From IMG/VR virus record IMGVR_UViG_3300014501_000047, positions 1-34,691 of that record: 34,691 nucleotides of DNA, one strand, 5' to 3'. The stretch comes from a virus. The position numbers and the translations under genes were made by a program. Positions 7,003 to 15,460 of this stretch are shown piece after piece. The notes beneath the pieces were generated by a model. The model saw nothing but the letters and a program-made list of their open reading frames with translations, was not told the DNA's origin and did no database searches. Numbering within the stretch: the first letter of the stretch is position 1; every line of letters begins with the position of its first letter.

Positions 7003-8739
7003 CTAAGGGTTGCCGCCGTCAGCGCCAATATTAAAGCCAGTGCCGACACCATGAGGAATCGTGTTGCCATAGTAGTCTCGCGTTCCAACGTTGAGGCTGT
7101 ACGGCGGTTGCGTCAGGTCAATCCCAATGCCAATCATTGGCGAACCACCCTGTAGAACATAAGGACCTGGGCAACCTACGGGATTGTTCTGCGGCCCGGT
7201 GGGAACAACACCCCCCGGATAGCAAGTGCCGCCATTCCCGGCGCTGGTTAAATTCGGGTTCTCAGACACGCTATTCGCTTCCTGACTGATAGCCGCCTGC
7301 CAAGCCGCGAGGCCTATGACTATGGTGCCAGTTATAGGCACCTTGAACGTCAGTGATCCTCCGCTAGTTCGGTAGTAATTGTTCCCGTTCATCGTCGCGT
7401 GGAACGCACTCACGTTGCTATATACAATTTCGTTCGCGCCAGTCGTTTTCCAGCAAATGTTGTTTGCGAAGATGATGTCGCTGTCGTCCAAGAAATAAAG
7501 GCAGACCGTGGCCGTGTAGATTGTGAGGTTGTAGATAGCGCCATGCGTGCTTATGTTGGTCGCGCCTCCTATGGAAACCGCGCCCGATTGTAACGTGTCG
7601 TCGTTCTCGCTTATGCTGTAGCGATAGATATTGTATTGAAATGTGTATCCGCTCTCATTGGCCTGAAACCAGTTGAACGCAGGTCCATAATTGCCGTGCG
7701 AATAAAGGTATTGAGCAGTGACATAGGATGAGCCGCCGTCTATGTCGAAGCCGTCCCAATCGCAGCCGGTCGTATAGCTTGTCGGCCCTCCATTGTAGCT
7801 CTCGTCAAACTGCATTGTGACGTTGCTCGCCTCGTAGGTCCAATTTCCAGCGGGGCCGCCACAGGAGTTCGTGTTTGCTCCAAAGTTGCTCGTTACGTTG
7901 AATTGGTCGGTCCAGTTCGCGCCGCCATTGGAAAGAAGGATTCCGTTACCGCAACAACCGTCATAATACCCAGAAACCGAATCGACGTGACCACCGATAT
8001 TGGTGATGCGATTTCCTTGGATGACATTGCTGCCGCCCGTTGCGCCTTGGAGCAGGAAGCCTGCGTCCACAGTTGCGGAAATGGTTGACCCATGCAGATA
8101 GTTGTTCTCGAACGTCATATTGTTGAATTGACCGCTTGCGGTACGCATAAAGAATAGAACGGAGAAATCCACAATTTCGTTATTGCTAATCGTACAGCCG
8201 CTGTTCGTGCCGCTGTGATTGTCGAAGTAAAATCCTCCCGACGCGCTATTGCCGATGTTCAAAGCCAGCGCGGCTGTCGTACCCCCAAGAATACGGAGAT
8301 TATTGAATGCGCAGCTAGCGAGATTAACTCCGATGATCGCCTGTGTGAGACTACCGCTAACTTGGATCGTCGCGCACCCAGCGGTCACACGAGCTAGAAC
8401 GTTGCACGATCCAGAGCCGTAGTTCGTAACGGTAATAGCGCCATCGACGTTTTGACCGCTCGCTCCTGGTCCATTCAATTCCAAGGCTGCGGTGATCGTA
8501 AATGTATCGCCACCCAGAAGCGCGATGGTCGATCCAGTCGGATAAGTGATCGAGTTGAGCTTAGTGATCGTCTGACACGGCGTCGATGTTGTCGTGCAGT
8601 TGTTGCTATCATTCCCCAACGATGACGAAAAATAGTAGCAGTTGCTCGTGCATGTCGGCGCTAGTGCGGTGCCGTGCGGGAACCAAGCGCCCAGGATGAG
8701 CGCAAGAACAGCCGCGAAAGCTACGAACCGCAGCTTCAT
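7003..8739 (-). CDS. Secreted right-handed beta-helix protein
   Basis: A 578-aa protein with a typical Sec signal peptide: MKLRF, a hydrophobic core AAVLALILGAW, and a likely cleavage after ALA near residue 27. The mature part contains NDSNN/GGDTFTI elements and many Asn-rich turns typical of parallel beta-helix (pectate-lyase-like) proteins (NNEIVDFSV, FENNYLHGS, IQGNRITNIGGH, FANNICWK). More than 15 cysteines suggest disulfides formed in the periplasm. Phage beta-helix proteins are often tailspikes or depolymerases, but virion tailspikes do not normally carry signal peptides. No catalytic residues can be assigned. Start and preceding stop overlap by ATGA. Confidence 0.72.
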   Translation of the reverse strand: MKLRFVAFAAVLALILGAWFPHGTALAPTCTSNCYYFSSSLGNDSNNCTTTSTPCQTITKLNSITYPTGSTIALLGGDTFTITAALELNGPGASGQNVDGAITVTNYGSGSCNVLARVTAGCATIQVSGSLTQAIIGVNLASCAFNNLRILGGTTAALALNIGNSASGGFYFDNHSGTNSGCTISNNEIVDFSVLFFMRTASGQFNNMTFENNYLHGSTISATVDAGFLLQGATGGSNVIQGNRITNIGGHVDSVSGYYDGCCGNGILLSNGGANWTDQFNVTSNFGANTNSCGGPAGNWTYEASNVTMQFDESYNGGPTSYTTGCDWDGFDIDGGSSYVTAQYLYSHGNYGPAFNWFQANESGYTFQYNIYRYSISENDDTLQSGAVSIGGATNISTHGAIYNLTIYTATVCLYFLDDSDIIFANNICWKTTGANEIVYSNVSAFHATMNGNNYYRTSGGSLTFKVPITGTIVIGLAAWQAAISQEANSVSENPNLTSAGNGGTCYPGGVVPTGPQNNPVGCPGPYVLQGGSPMIGIGIDLTQPPYSLNVGTRDYYGNTIPHGVGTGFNIGADGGNP

Positions 8740-9743
8740 CGCAGCGCGGCCTTTCGGACCAGCATTTGCTCAATATAGAAGCGCGGATCATTGTCGTTGG
8801 CAGCACGGCGTTTGTTACTGTTCATGCCGCAGATGATGGCGGGTCCGGCAGGCGGGCATGTACCACCGCTCGGTCCACTGATAGTCAGGCCGCTGTTGTT
8901 GCCTAAATTGAAGCTGTTGGTGGCAGTGAAACCAGAGCCTGCGCCAGAAAATGTTATGCCGGAAAAGGCCGTCCACGTCAGGGACGGACTATTTGTGAGG
9001 GAAATCGTTGCAGGATTCCCCGGAGTCGATGATAAAATGCCAGCGGGGGCCGATGACGATACGCCGCTGACAACCAACGTTGCAACTGTTTGAGTTACAG
9101 CGCTTGGAAGCGATACAGCAATGCCGCCGCTGACTGTGAGGTTCGAAAATGTGTTTGTTGCGCTTGCGACAGTCGCAGCAGCCGTAAATGTCACGTTATT
9201 GTAGGTCAATCCGCCGCCAGAAAACGTTCGACCACCGGTCGAACCGTAAGAAATAGTAGACGTACCGGCGTTGAAGGTGAGGTTGGTCGTTGTTCCCATA
9301 CTCCATGGCGTTCCACCCCCGGACCAGGTGATAGTAAAGGTGCCGCTGCCGAGTTTAATTGTTCTCGTTCCAGTCCCCGTGCAGTTCCAACTGCCGCCAA
9401 CGGTCGCCGTAGCAATGGTGACGTTAGTGTTATTGGCGCTCCAATCCAGTGTTCCGGTAAATGCCCCGCAAGTGATGCCTGCAATGGTGAGATTGAAGTT
9501 CGGCGTAACCGTGCCGCCGCCTGAATTGGCATCAAAGATGCAAATGTCGGTGGTAGTTGCTCCGCAATAGTTTGCAGTATTGCAAGTCCCAGCGGTGCCT
9601 CCAGTCGACGATGCCCATGATGTTATGTTCGACGTGCTCCACGTTCCAGTGCCGCCGACCCAAAAGCATGACGCAGCAGATGCTGTGTTTGGCAGCAAGC
9701 CAACAAACAGCAGCGCGACGATTCCGACGATCCAGTTGCGCAT
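8736..9743 (-). CDS. Secreted beta-rich repeat protein
   Basis: A 335-aa protein with a signal peptide (MRNWIVGIVALLFVGLLPNT, likely cleaved after ASA near residue 23). The mature part has Trp near the start (CFWVGGTGTWSTSNITSW), paired cysteines, and Gly/Thr/Ser-rich strands reminiscent of autotransporter or beta-helix passenger domains (TFSGGGLTYNNVTF, NTFSNLTVSG). The final about 30 residues change abruptly to a charged tail (NSNKRRAANDNDPRFYIEQM), possibly a short soluble domain or fused small gene. It lies between two other signal-peptide genes, with an ATGA overlap to the next. Role unknown; an adhesin-like or surface-decorating function is an inference. Confidence 0.65.
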   Translation of the reverse strand: MRNWIVGIVALLFVGLLPNTASAASCFWVGGTGTWSTSNITSWASSTGGTAGTCNTANYCGATTTDICIFDANSGGGTVTPNFNLTIAGITCGAFTGTLDWSANNTNVTIATATVGGSWNCTGTGTRTIKLGSGTFTITWSGGGTPWSMGTTTNLTFNAGTSTISYGSTGGRTFSGGGLTYNNVTFTAAATVASATNTFSNLTVSGGIAVSLPSAVTQTVATLVVSGVSSSAPAGILSSTPGNPATISLTNSPSLTWTAFSGITFSGAGSGFTATNSFNLGNNSGLTISGPSGGTCPPAGPAIICGMNSNKRRAANDNDPRFYIEQMLVRKAALR

Positions 9744-9746
9744 CGC

Positions 9747-10895
9747 TCAGTATCCCTTGAAGCCCTGAGCGTTGCAGTAGACGGTGGTAATAGACGCACT
9801 CGATGTGAACGTGAATGCCGTAGCCGCAGCCGTCACTATCGGCACGTTGAAGGTTTTGTTGTTGCCGCCGCCGCCGCCGCCGTTCGGCAATACGAGTATT
9901 GTCGAGGCGCTGTCGTTGAACGTCACATAGGCGGCAGTTGACCCGGCATCCGTTCTGCCACATTCGACATCGGTGATATAGTTCTTAAGCGATCCACCAG
10001 CCGAAGCTATGACCGTTGTTGCTCCCGTTCCCGTCGCGCTTGCTGCCCCACGCACCATGTTTTCGCGATTGGCGTAGGGCGATGTGACCGCCTTGCCAGC
10101 GAGATCGCGCAAAGCTCCGACTGTATCTCCAGTCGTTGTCGCCGTTGGCTCACTGGATGACGCAAGGCCGCCATCATAAAAAGCGTTAGCCGGCACCGCG
10201 CTACCAGTTGCGCCAACACCCCAATTTGCGGCAGTGCCCGGATTGACCGTCCACGGCGCACTTCCCTGATTGACAGAGCCGATGTTGTTGGAACCGGCAG
10301 GAATTGCGCTCGTTGCAGCAGACAGTAACGCAGCCGAATTATCGTCCAGCGTATGCAACGACCGATTGGCTGTGAGCGCAAAGGCTCCTTGCTGCCCGGA
10401 CGCGAGTGCCGTGATCGATGAATTGTAGAAGCCACCACCTGGGGTAAAGGGCGACGTGCCGTAGGTGAAGGGCGCTTCGTCAACGACACTTAGGCCACCA
10501 CCACCGCCTGTACTACCGCCACCGCCCGCGAACGTCGTGCCGCAAGAGGTGATCTGCGTGATCCGCAGATTCGCCGAGCTGCCGCCAGTGATCGCCGCAA
10601 CGTTGGTGTTGGGGCCGATATTGACGCAGATGCCGCCTGATGGCAGCGATGCGCTCGTCGTTGCCGCCGTCACCGAGCCGTTGCCGAGCTTATAGAAAAT
10701 CTCGACCGTGGTGCCGAAGGCCGGCGCGATGATCGCCGAACTAAACTGCCCTACCGGAAGCACAGGAAAGGCAACATTGCTGGTCGATCCTGAGACCGAC
10801 AACGAGGCATTGCCGCCGATGGATTGCGCGAGAGCTTGAGCGCCCCCGATCAGGAGGGCCGCGACGAAGACAACGATCCGACCAAGGTGCCGCAT
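9747..10895 (-). CDS. Exported phage surface/tail-associated protein with glycine linkers
   Basis: A 382-aa protein with a signal peptide (MRHLGRIVVFVAALLIGG, cleavage likely after ALA near residue 23). The N-terminal domain (about 25-125: NASLSVSGSTSNVAFPV...) has a beta character common in small phage decoration domains. A GGGGSTGGGGG linker near 130 follows. The C-terminal domain (about 300-382) contains an ECGRTDAGSTAAYVTFND stretch, a six-Gly run encoded by a GCC/GGC microsatellite near 9862-9881, and ends in YCNAQGFKGY. Similar C-terminal domains occur in phage tail or decoration proteins. The signal peptide on such a protein is unusual. Three bases separate its stop from the next ATG. 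Confidence 0.62.
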   Translation of the reverse strand: MRHLGRIVVFVAALLIGGAQALAQSIGGNASLSVSGSTSNVAFPVLPVGQFSSAIIAPAFGTTVEIFYKLGNGSVTAATTSASLPSGGICVNIGPNTNVAAITGGSSANLRITQITSCGTTFAGGGGSTGGGGGLSVVDEAPFTYGTSPFTPGGGFYNSSITALASGQQGAFALTANRSLHTLDDNSAALLSAATSAIPAGSNNIGSVNQGSAPWTVNPGTAANWGVGATGSAVPANAFYDGGLASSSEPTATTTGDTVGALRDLAGKAVTSPYANRENMVRGAASATGTGATTVIASAGGSLKNYITDVECGRTDAGSTAAYVTFNDSASTILVLPNGGGGGGNNKTFNVPIVTAAATAFTFTSSASITTVYCNAQGFKGY

Positions 10896-10914
10896 CAGGT
10901 CACTCCCCGGCAGA

Positions 10915-11133
10915 TCAAGCTGCCTTCTTTGGACGCTTCAGTAGGATGTGCAGGCCGTCAGGCCACACGCCGACGATCTCCCACCCGTCGTCGCCCATAG
11001 TGTTGAGACTGGCGACAACCAGATCGAGCGTGTCTTCTCGCGGTCGCCCCGCCAAGCGATGAAGCTGATATTCCCACTTCTGCATGATCAATTCTGGGAT
11101 GGCTCCGGACGGAGCCTGCACATTGCCGGGCAT
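10915..11133 (-). CDS. DUF4177-like small protein
   Basis: 72 aa; ATG directly follows the previous stop (TGAATG) with AAGGGGCG upstream. After a short leader the sequence MQKWEYQLHRL, then LNTMGDDGWEIVGVW and LHILLKRPKK, shows the pattern of DUF4177-type proteins: an initial KWEY strand, an LN..G..GWE motif and a terminal (L/F)KRP. These small alpha/beta proteins occur in phages and bacteria and have no established function. An internal ATG at 11085 would give just this domain but lacks a ribosome site. Confidence 0.65.
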   Translation of the reverse strand: MPGNVQAPSGAIPELIMQKWEYQLHRLAGRPREDTLDLVVASLNTMGDDGWEIVGVWPDGLHILLKRPKKAA

Positions 11134-11331
11134 TCAGCGCCCCTTGATAATTGTGCGCGGCACACCGCCAGAAAGCGCCGGCACGATCATGGCACCGAAG
11201 TTCGCAAACACCACCGGGCCGCCTGGATTGCCGACCGCGACCATGCGACCGGCACCGAGATTGATCTGCTCTTGCAGGCCAGTCGGATTATCCGGCGCAA
11301 CGGTCATGAGCGGAACTGCGTTCTGCGGCAC
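11134..11331 (-). CDS. Hypothetical 65-aa protein, GTG start
   Basis: GTG at 11331 is preceded by AAGGAG at a spacing of 8, which supports it over any later codon. The peptide (MPQNAVPLMTVAPDNPTGLQ) is hydrophobic and Gly/Pro-rich with no charged core, as in small virion decoration or spacer proteins. It is tightly packed between the beta-helix gene and the DUF4177-like gene. Function unknown. Confidence 0.55.
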   Translation of the reverse strand: MPQNAVPLMTVAPDNPTGLQEQINLGAGRMVAVGNPGGPVVFANFGAMIVPALSGGVPRTIIKGR

Positions 11332-11343
11332 GGATCAGGCTCC

Positions 11344-12282
11344 TTACGTCAGCTTGAGGCCGATGCCCCAGGTCGTCGCGCCGGCCGCGCCAGCCGCGCC
11401 ATAGACCGGGCCGGTCGTGGCGATAGCGGTGGCACCGATGCTGATGCAGGTCGGCGTGAGGATGATGCTGCCACCGGCAGCGGCGTCAGCCAAGATCGCG
11501 GCAGACATCGCGGTGCCGGTCGAGTCCACCGCGTTGAAGAAGGTCACGCCGTCGAGCAACAGATACCGATCCATCCCACCAGCGCCGACCTTAAGGTGAC
11601 AGTCGGCGGCATCGCTGACGAGAGCCTGGAAGACGCTGTTCCTGATCGTGTTGCGCGGCGTGCCGGCCAGCAACTCCATCGTCGCATTGGCGTTGGTCGC
11701 GCGCACCACCGTATCGAGGCCGAACGTGCAGCCCACGAACAGGTTTTCCCCCGACCCGGCAATCGTAATCGATCGCATGGCCGCAAGCGCCGCCATCAGC
11801 GCGTCGCCGCCGCCGAGGAATTGGACATTGCTGTAGAGGTTGCGACCGCCGTTCTCGACCCAACAGATCGGCGCAGTCGGTGGCGTGAGCACGCCGTTGA
11901 AGCCGTAGAACGTGCCGATGTTCACGAACGAGCAGCCCTGCGCCGTGACATCGACCAGGGGAGCGAGCGCCGTGACCTGCGTCTGCGTGAGCCCGGCAGC
12001 GACCGAGATACGCGCCCGGTCATTGTCGGACGGCGAGGCGAGACCAACCAGCGACACGCCGTTCTTGGCCCACAAAAGCGGCGCTGACAGATGGCACGAT
12101 CCGCTCAGATAGACGACATCGTTGTTGTTCGCGACCGCCGCCGCCTGTGCCGCCGCGAGACTGGCGAACGGCGATACCGCATTGCCGGCGTTGGAGTCCT
12201 TCCCGGTCGCTTCATTGACGAACCAGGAATTTCCGATTGCGGCGCTGTTGGTGACGCGGACTGCGACCGGACCTTGCGGCAT
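11344..12282 (-). CDS. Beta-helix structural protein (tail fibre or capsid surface)
   Basis: A 312-aa protein starting MPQGPVAVRVTNSAAIGNSW with AGGAG 8 bases upstream. The segment NSWFVNEATGKDSNAGNAVS, then SPFASLAAAQAAAV, matches the start of many pectate-lyase-fold proteins (xVNxxtGsDsNxG...PFaTlaaA). VVYLSGSCHL and IRNSVFQALV rungs and a Gly/Ala-rich C-terminus follow. Unlike the next three large genes it has no signal peptide. That fits a virion protein such as a fibre or head decoration. No enzymatic residues can be named. Confidence 0.65.
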   Translation of the reverse strand: MPQGPVAVRVTNSAAIGNSWFVNEATGKDSNAGNAVSPFASLAAAQAAAVANNNDVVYLSGSCHLSAPLLWAKNGVSLVGLASPSDNDRARISVAAGLTQTQVTALAPLVDVTAQGCSFVNIGTFYGFNGVLTPPTAPICWVENGGRNLYSNVQFLGGGDALMAALAAMRSITIAGSGENLFVGCTFGLDTVVRATNANATMELLAGTPRNTIRNSVFQALVSDAADCHLKVGAGGMDRYLLLDGVTFFNAVDSTGTAMSAAILADAAAGGSIILTPTCISIGATAIATTGPVYGAAGAAGATTWGIGLKLT

Positions 12283-12347
12283 CTGAAGGCTCCTAAATTT
12301 TCATGCGGCGACATCAGCCGCTCGGCGAATCACTCTGGCATCATACC

Positions 12348-12827
12348 TCAAGAAAGTCCCCAGGTTGTCGATCCGTACTTTTGAGCGATCCCGAGATAGA
12401 CCCGGCCCCACGGCGTCTTTGCCAGCTCCAGGTCGGCGAATGTCAGGGTCTCGGCCGCTTCCGGCACCACGAAGGAAGATGACGTACCCTCGTCGCTGGT
12501 CGATTGGATCGTGCCCGAGACGTAGCTGTTCATCAGGAATTGCTTCCGCGTGAACTGGAAGTACGGCATCGGCGGCTTGCTGCCCTCCACATCCGGCGCA
12601 CCGTTCAAGTCCTGCGCGAATTGGATGAGGTTGGAGCCGCCCAGGTTATAGACTGCCAGCGTGTAGATGCTCGGCGCGACGAGGCAGAGGGCTTGGTTCA
12701 CCAGACAGATCGCGTTGTCGTAGGCATAGGTCAACCACACCGAATCGTCAGGCAGCACCTCGGTCGAGATGCCCATGCCGTTGCGAACGAAGGTGAGGAA
12801 GCCTGCCGGCGTCGGTGTAGGCCGCAT
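12348..12827 (-). CDS. Hypothetical connector-region protein (159 aa)
   Basis: Begins MRPTPTPAGFLTFVRNGMGI and has helix-rich content (SVWLTYAYDNAICLVNQALC, FADLELAKTPWGRVYLGIAQ). It lies two genes downstream of the major capsid gene, a usual place for head-tail adaptor or completion proteins. I recognise no specific motif, so the structural role is inferred from position. It is followed by a 65-base gap that contains the next ribosome site. Confidence 0.58.
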   Translation of the reverse strand: MRPTPTPAGFLTFVRNGMGISTEVLPDDSVWLTYAYDNAICLVNQALCLVAPSIYTLAVYNLGGSNLIQFAQDLNGAPDVEGSKPPMPYFQFTRKQFLMNSYVSGTIQSTSDEGTSSSFVVPEAAETLTFADLELAKTPWGRVYLGIAQKYGSTTWGLS

Positions 12828-12839
12828 TGCGCCTCACCT

Positions 12840-13394
12840 TTAGGCCGCCTTGCGACGGCTCCTGCGCTGAGCTGGCGCTTGCGGATCGACGCGATCATCG
12901 CCATCGGCAACAACGCGCACGCCCTCATTGAGCGGCTTGTCTTCGGAGACCAGTGTGCCGGATTTTTCCTCCTGCACCGATGTCTCCATCATGCTGTGTG
13001 TGGGCAGGCCGTCCATCTGCGCCATCTCCGTCGCGCGCTTGTCGATGGCAATGGCCGCCGCCTTGCGGCGCTCGTCGCCCTCCTGCCGCATCACGCCCTT
13101 GTTGCCGTTGATGGTGTCGATCAGCACTCGCCGGTCCACCGGCTTGCCAATCGAGAAGAGCAGAGTAACCTTTTTTTGTGGATGACGCGAGATTTCATTG
13201 GAGCCGACGAGACCGTAGCGACGAAGTTGGCGGATCGCCTCGTCAACCTGCGGCTGGTTCATGCCGTCATTGCCAAACATGATCTGGCCGCCAGCCGGAA
13301 CCTTCTGCGTGACGATGCCATTCACTTCCGGGATGCGGACGTTGGCAATGAAGTCCTGCGCGGTCGAGTTTGCGAGATACAAACGCACGATCAA
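12840..13394 (-). CDS. Hypothetical protein downstream of capsid gene (184 aa)
   Basis: The first about 95 residues are a compact domain (MIVRLYLANSTAQDFIANVR, VPAGGQIMFGNDGMN, IRQLRRYGLVGSNEI). The rest is charged and low-complexity, ending QAPAQRRSRRKAA, and is probably disordered. ATG at 13394 has AAAGGGAG upstream. Phage proteins with a folded head and a basic tail next to the capsid gene often bind capsid or DNA. That is only an inference here. Confidence 0.58.
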   Translation of the reverse strand: MIVRLYLANSTAQDFIANVRIPEVNGIVTQKVPAGGQIMFGNDGMNQPQVDEAIRQLRRYGLVGSNEISRHPQKKVTLLFSIGKPVDRRVLIDTINGNKGVMRQEGDERRKAAAIAIDKRATEMAQMDGLPTHSMMETSVQEEKSGTLVSEDKPLNEGVRVVADGDDRVDPQAPAQRRSRRKAA

Positions 13395-13452
13395 ATCTCC
13401 CTTTGCCAGCTCGCCGGGTCATCCTGCTGTCGCGTCGCCGGCAAGGTTATGA

Positions 13453-13469
13453 AGGCGGAACTACCGCCT
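13453..13469 (-). terminator. Hairpin just after the major capsid gene
   Basis: AGGCGG (13453-13458) and CCGCCT (13464-13469) pair with a 5-base loop 4-20 bases past the capsid stop codon. It lacks a U-rich tail, so it may be a weak terminator or an RNA 3'-end stabiliser that separates high capsid expression from the genes below. Confidence 0.35.
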
Positions 13470-13472
13470 GGA

Positions 13473-14495
13473 TCACTGATATTGCATCGAGAGCAGCGAG
13501 ATGCTTTCCGGACGGACGCCCCATCCGCTCGTGATGCGCCACTCCGAGAGCACGTCGGTCGCGCCGCCAGCGAGCGGCGACACGATCTCGCGCGGCGCCG
13601 GCATGTCCGCGTACATATTGGTGCAGATGTCGATGCCGGGCTCCAGGCGGGCGAACTCGTTGGTGTTGATCCGCGCGCCGGCCGGCTTCTCGACTTCCGG
13701 CATCACGATGATCACCAGATCGGTGCCGCCGCTGCCTTTGCCGATCAGCGTGTCGTCGTAGGCCCAGATGATTTGATCGCCGTTCATCATCAAGGTCTCT
13801 TTGACGACGCCGGCCGTGGTCGTGGTGCCACCGCCGGGGCGCTGGAACTGCACGAGCTGCACGATGCCCGGATACTCGAATTGCTCCAGCACCCGCTGCG
13901 GGCCGAGGATCGTGAACTTGCGGCCAATGCCGAGCTGATTGGTGCGGGTCTTCAGATTGCCGATCTGCTGCAACAGGAACAGCGCCATCTGGCCGTTGTC
14001 GTAGGTGACGACCGTATCGTTGTTGTTCGAGTCCGGTGGCAGATTGACCGCAGTGGCACCGGCAGCGTTGATCAGGCCCTCGCCGTTCTGCGGCTGGAAG
14101 CCGTAGAGCAGCGCGCCGCGCGCAAGCTGGAAGTGGCCCTGGCGCATGCCCAGGCGGTACGCCTCGGGGAGCGACACGCCCCAATGCCCGGCCGCCGCGA
14201 CATCGTGATGATCGTAGTCCGCGCGCACCCGCATCAGGTAGCTCGGCGTCGAAATCTGCGACATCGCGATGGCGACACCGGGGAGCTGGTTGTAGCTCGA
14301 CTGACCGGAGGCCATCTGCGTGCGCAGGTCGATCCGCTTCATGTAGACGAAGAGATCGTCTTCGCCGAGGCGGATCAGCGGAGCGCCGTCCCGAAGCGTG
14401 TCGAACGCGCCGGATGCCTGCGCATACGGCAGGATCAAGCCCGGCTCGATATATGACGGGCTGACAGTGACGAAGGCAGGTGCCAGAAGCGGCAT
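13473..14495 (-). CDS. Major capsid protein (DUF2184-like)
   Basis: A 340-aa protein. It follows the protease/scaffold and the cement-like gene, the usual order for major capsid genes. It shows long-range features of the HK97-fold group often labelled DUF2184: an N-terminal arm (PLLAPAFVTVSPSYIEPGLI), acidic/basic strands (VYMKRIDLRTQMASGQSSYN), a helical region with LFLLQQIGNLKTRTNQLGIG, and a late PEVEKPAGARINTN. It forms the icosahedral shell of the head. Confidence rests on gene order, size and overall resemblance. Confidence 0.8.
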   Translation of the reverse strand: MPLLAPAFVTVSPSYIEPGLILPYAQASGAFDTLRDGAPLIRLGEDDLFVYMKRIDLRTQMASGQSSYNQLPGVAIAMSQISTPSYLMRVRADYDHHDVAAAGHWGVSLPEAYRLGMRQGHFQLARGALLYGFQPQNGEGLINAAGATAVNLPPDSNNNDTVVTYDNGQMALFLLQQIGNLKTRTNQLGIGRKFTILGPQRVLEQFEYPGIVQLVQFQRPGGGTTTTAGVVKETLMMNGDQIIWAYDDTLIGKGSGGTDLVIIVMPEVEKPAGARINTNEFARLEPGIDICTNMYADMPAPREIVSPLAGGATDVLSEWRITSGWGVRPESISLLSMQYQ

Positions 14496-14508
14496 GGGGC
14501 TTCCCTCT

Positions 14509-15414
14509 TCAGATTTGGATTACAGCGGCGGAGCCGTTGCGGTTCCAGGTGTAGTTGCCGTTCACATCGGGACCAAGCACGGTCATGCAGTTGGTCGTCT
14601 TGATGCGAAGGATTTTGCAGGGCAGCGCGCCGCCGGCACCGGCCACCGTGCCACCGCTGGAGTAGGTGCCGAGCGAGGCGCTGGCTGGCGCAGTAACAAC
14701 GATGGTGGTGGAGCTGACAGAGACAACCACCCAATTCCCGTTGAAAGCCCCCGCGCTGGCACCGCCAGTGTTGACCACGCCCGACACGTCGATGACGGAG
14801 CCGGCCGACAGATCGGCGCTGAGATCGCTACCGACCGTGTAGGTGGTCTGCCCACCAGCGGTCGAGGCCCACACCGCATTCGAGATCGATGCGCTGGCAT
14901 AAGCCGGCGTGTATGGCACAAGCTCCTGCGCCACGAAGTCCCAGCTCACTTGCTGCGTGATCAGGCCGCCTTCATCCGAGACAAGCCCCGTAGCGCATGC
15001 CACCGCGATGCGCGCGTTCGAGCCGAGCCGGTAGAAGTTCACCTGACCGAAACTGCCGATGGTCGGCACCGGGCTCTGCGGCGTGTTGATCATGGCGTAG
15101 TCCTGATCGAACGCGGAGAAGCCGGTGAGCGCCTTGGAGCCGGTGAGCGCCGTGGCGCGGCCGACGTTGCCGCCGAGCGCAATCGGCGTGCCGGGCGATG
15201 GCGTCGTGACGGCCGGTGGCACTTGCTCGAAGATGCCAACGCCGCCGTACATCACCAGCGTCTCGGTTGACGCCAAAAGGCCGCCAGCAAGCGCGAACCT
15301 CGTCGCCGGATCGGGGAAGGCGGTGCCCTGAATGAGACCGTCCCAATCGATGCCGAACGAACCGGCAGCAACCGTGGTGAGCCCGGGGTTGAAGGCGATG
15401 CTCGGAGTGGTCAT
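14509..15414 (-). CDS. Structural cement/decoration-like protein with C-terminal Ig-like insert
   Basis: A 301-aa protein directly upstream of the capsid gene. It has the composition of capsid cement proteins: Gly/Ala-rich strands and LGGNVGRATALTGSKALTGF, then VNFYRLGSNARIAVACATG. Residues about 180-262 form a small beta domain with VIDVSGV, AFNGNWVVVSVSS and SLGTYSSGGTV. This resembles the two inserted domains in the tail sheath, suggesting a shared surface module. The last about 35 residues (PCKILRIKTTNCMTVLG) return to the main fold. It probably sits on or between capsomers. Confidence 0.65.
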   Translation of the reverse strand: MTTPSIAFNPGLTTVAAGSFGIDWDGLIQGTAFPDPATRFALAGGLLASTETLVMYGGVGIFEQVPPAVTTPSPGTPIALGGNVGRATALTGSKALTGFSAFDQDYAMINTPQSPVPTIGSFGQVNFYRLGSNARIAVACATGLVSDEGGLITQQVSWDFVAQELVPYTPAYASASISNAVWASTAGGQTTYTVGSDLSADLSAGSVIDVSGVVNTGGASAGAFNGNWVVVSVSSTTIVVTAPASASLGTYSSGGTVAGAGGALPCKILRIKTTNCMTVLGPDVNGNYTWNRNGSAAVIQI

Positions 15415-15460
15415 TGGCCTGTGCGCCTTTCTTCAAGAAGCTCGGGGATGCGTTCGCCCT

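Noticed and set aside
9862-9881. GCC microsatellite as a phase-variable switch
   Set aside because: The unit is 3 bp and in frame; changes would only alter the number of glycines.
11179-11195. CGGCAC and TGGCAC spaced 11 bp as another operator
   Set aside because: It is inside a coding gene, one copy deviates, and no promoter boxes accompany it. Probably chance.
12504-14456. A 650-codon open frame on the plus strand opposite the capsid gene
   Set aside because: It is an antisense shadow produced by GC-rich codon use. It has Arg/His/Asp-rich composition, no ribosome site and overlaps several convincing minus-strand genes.
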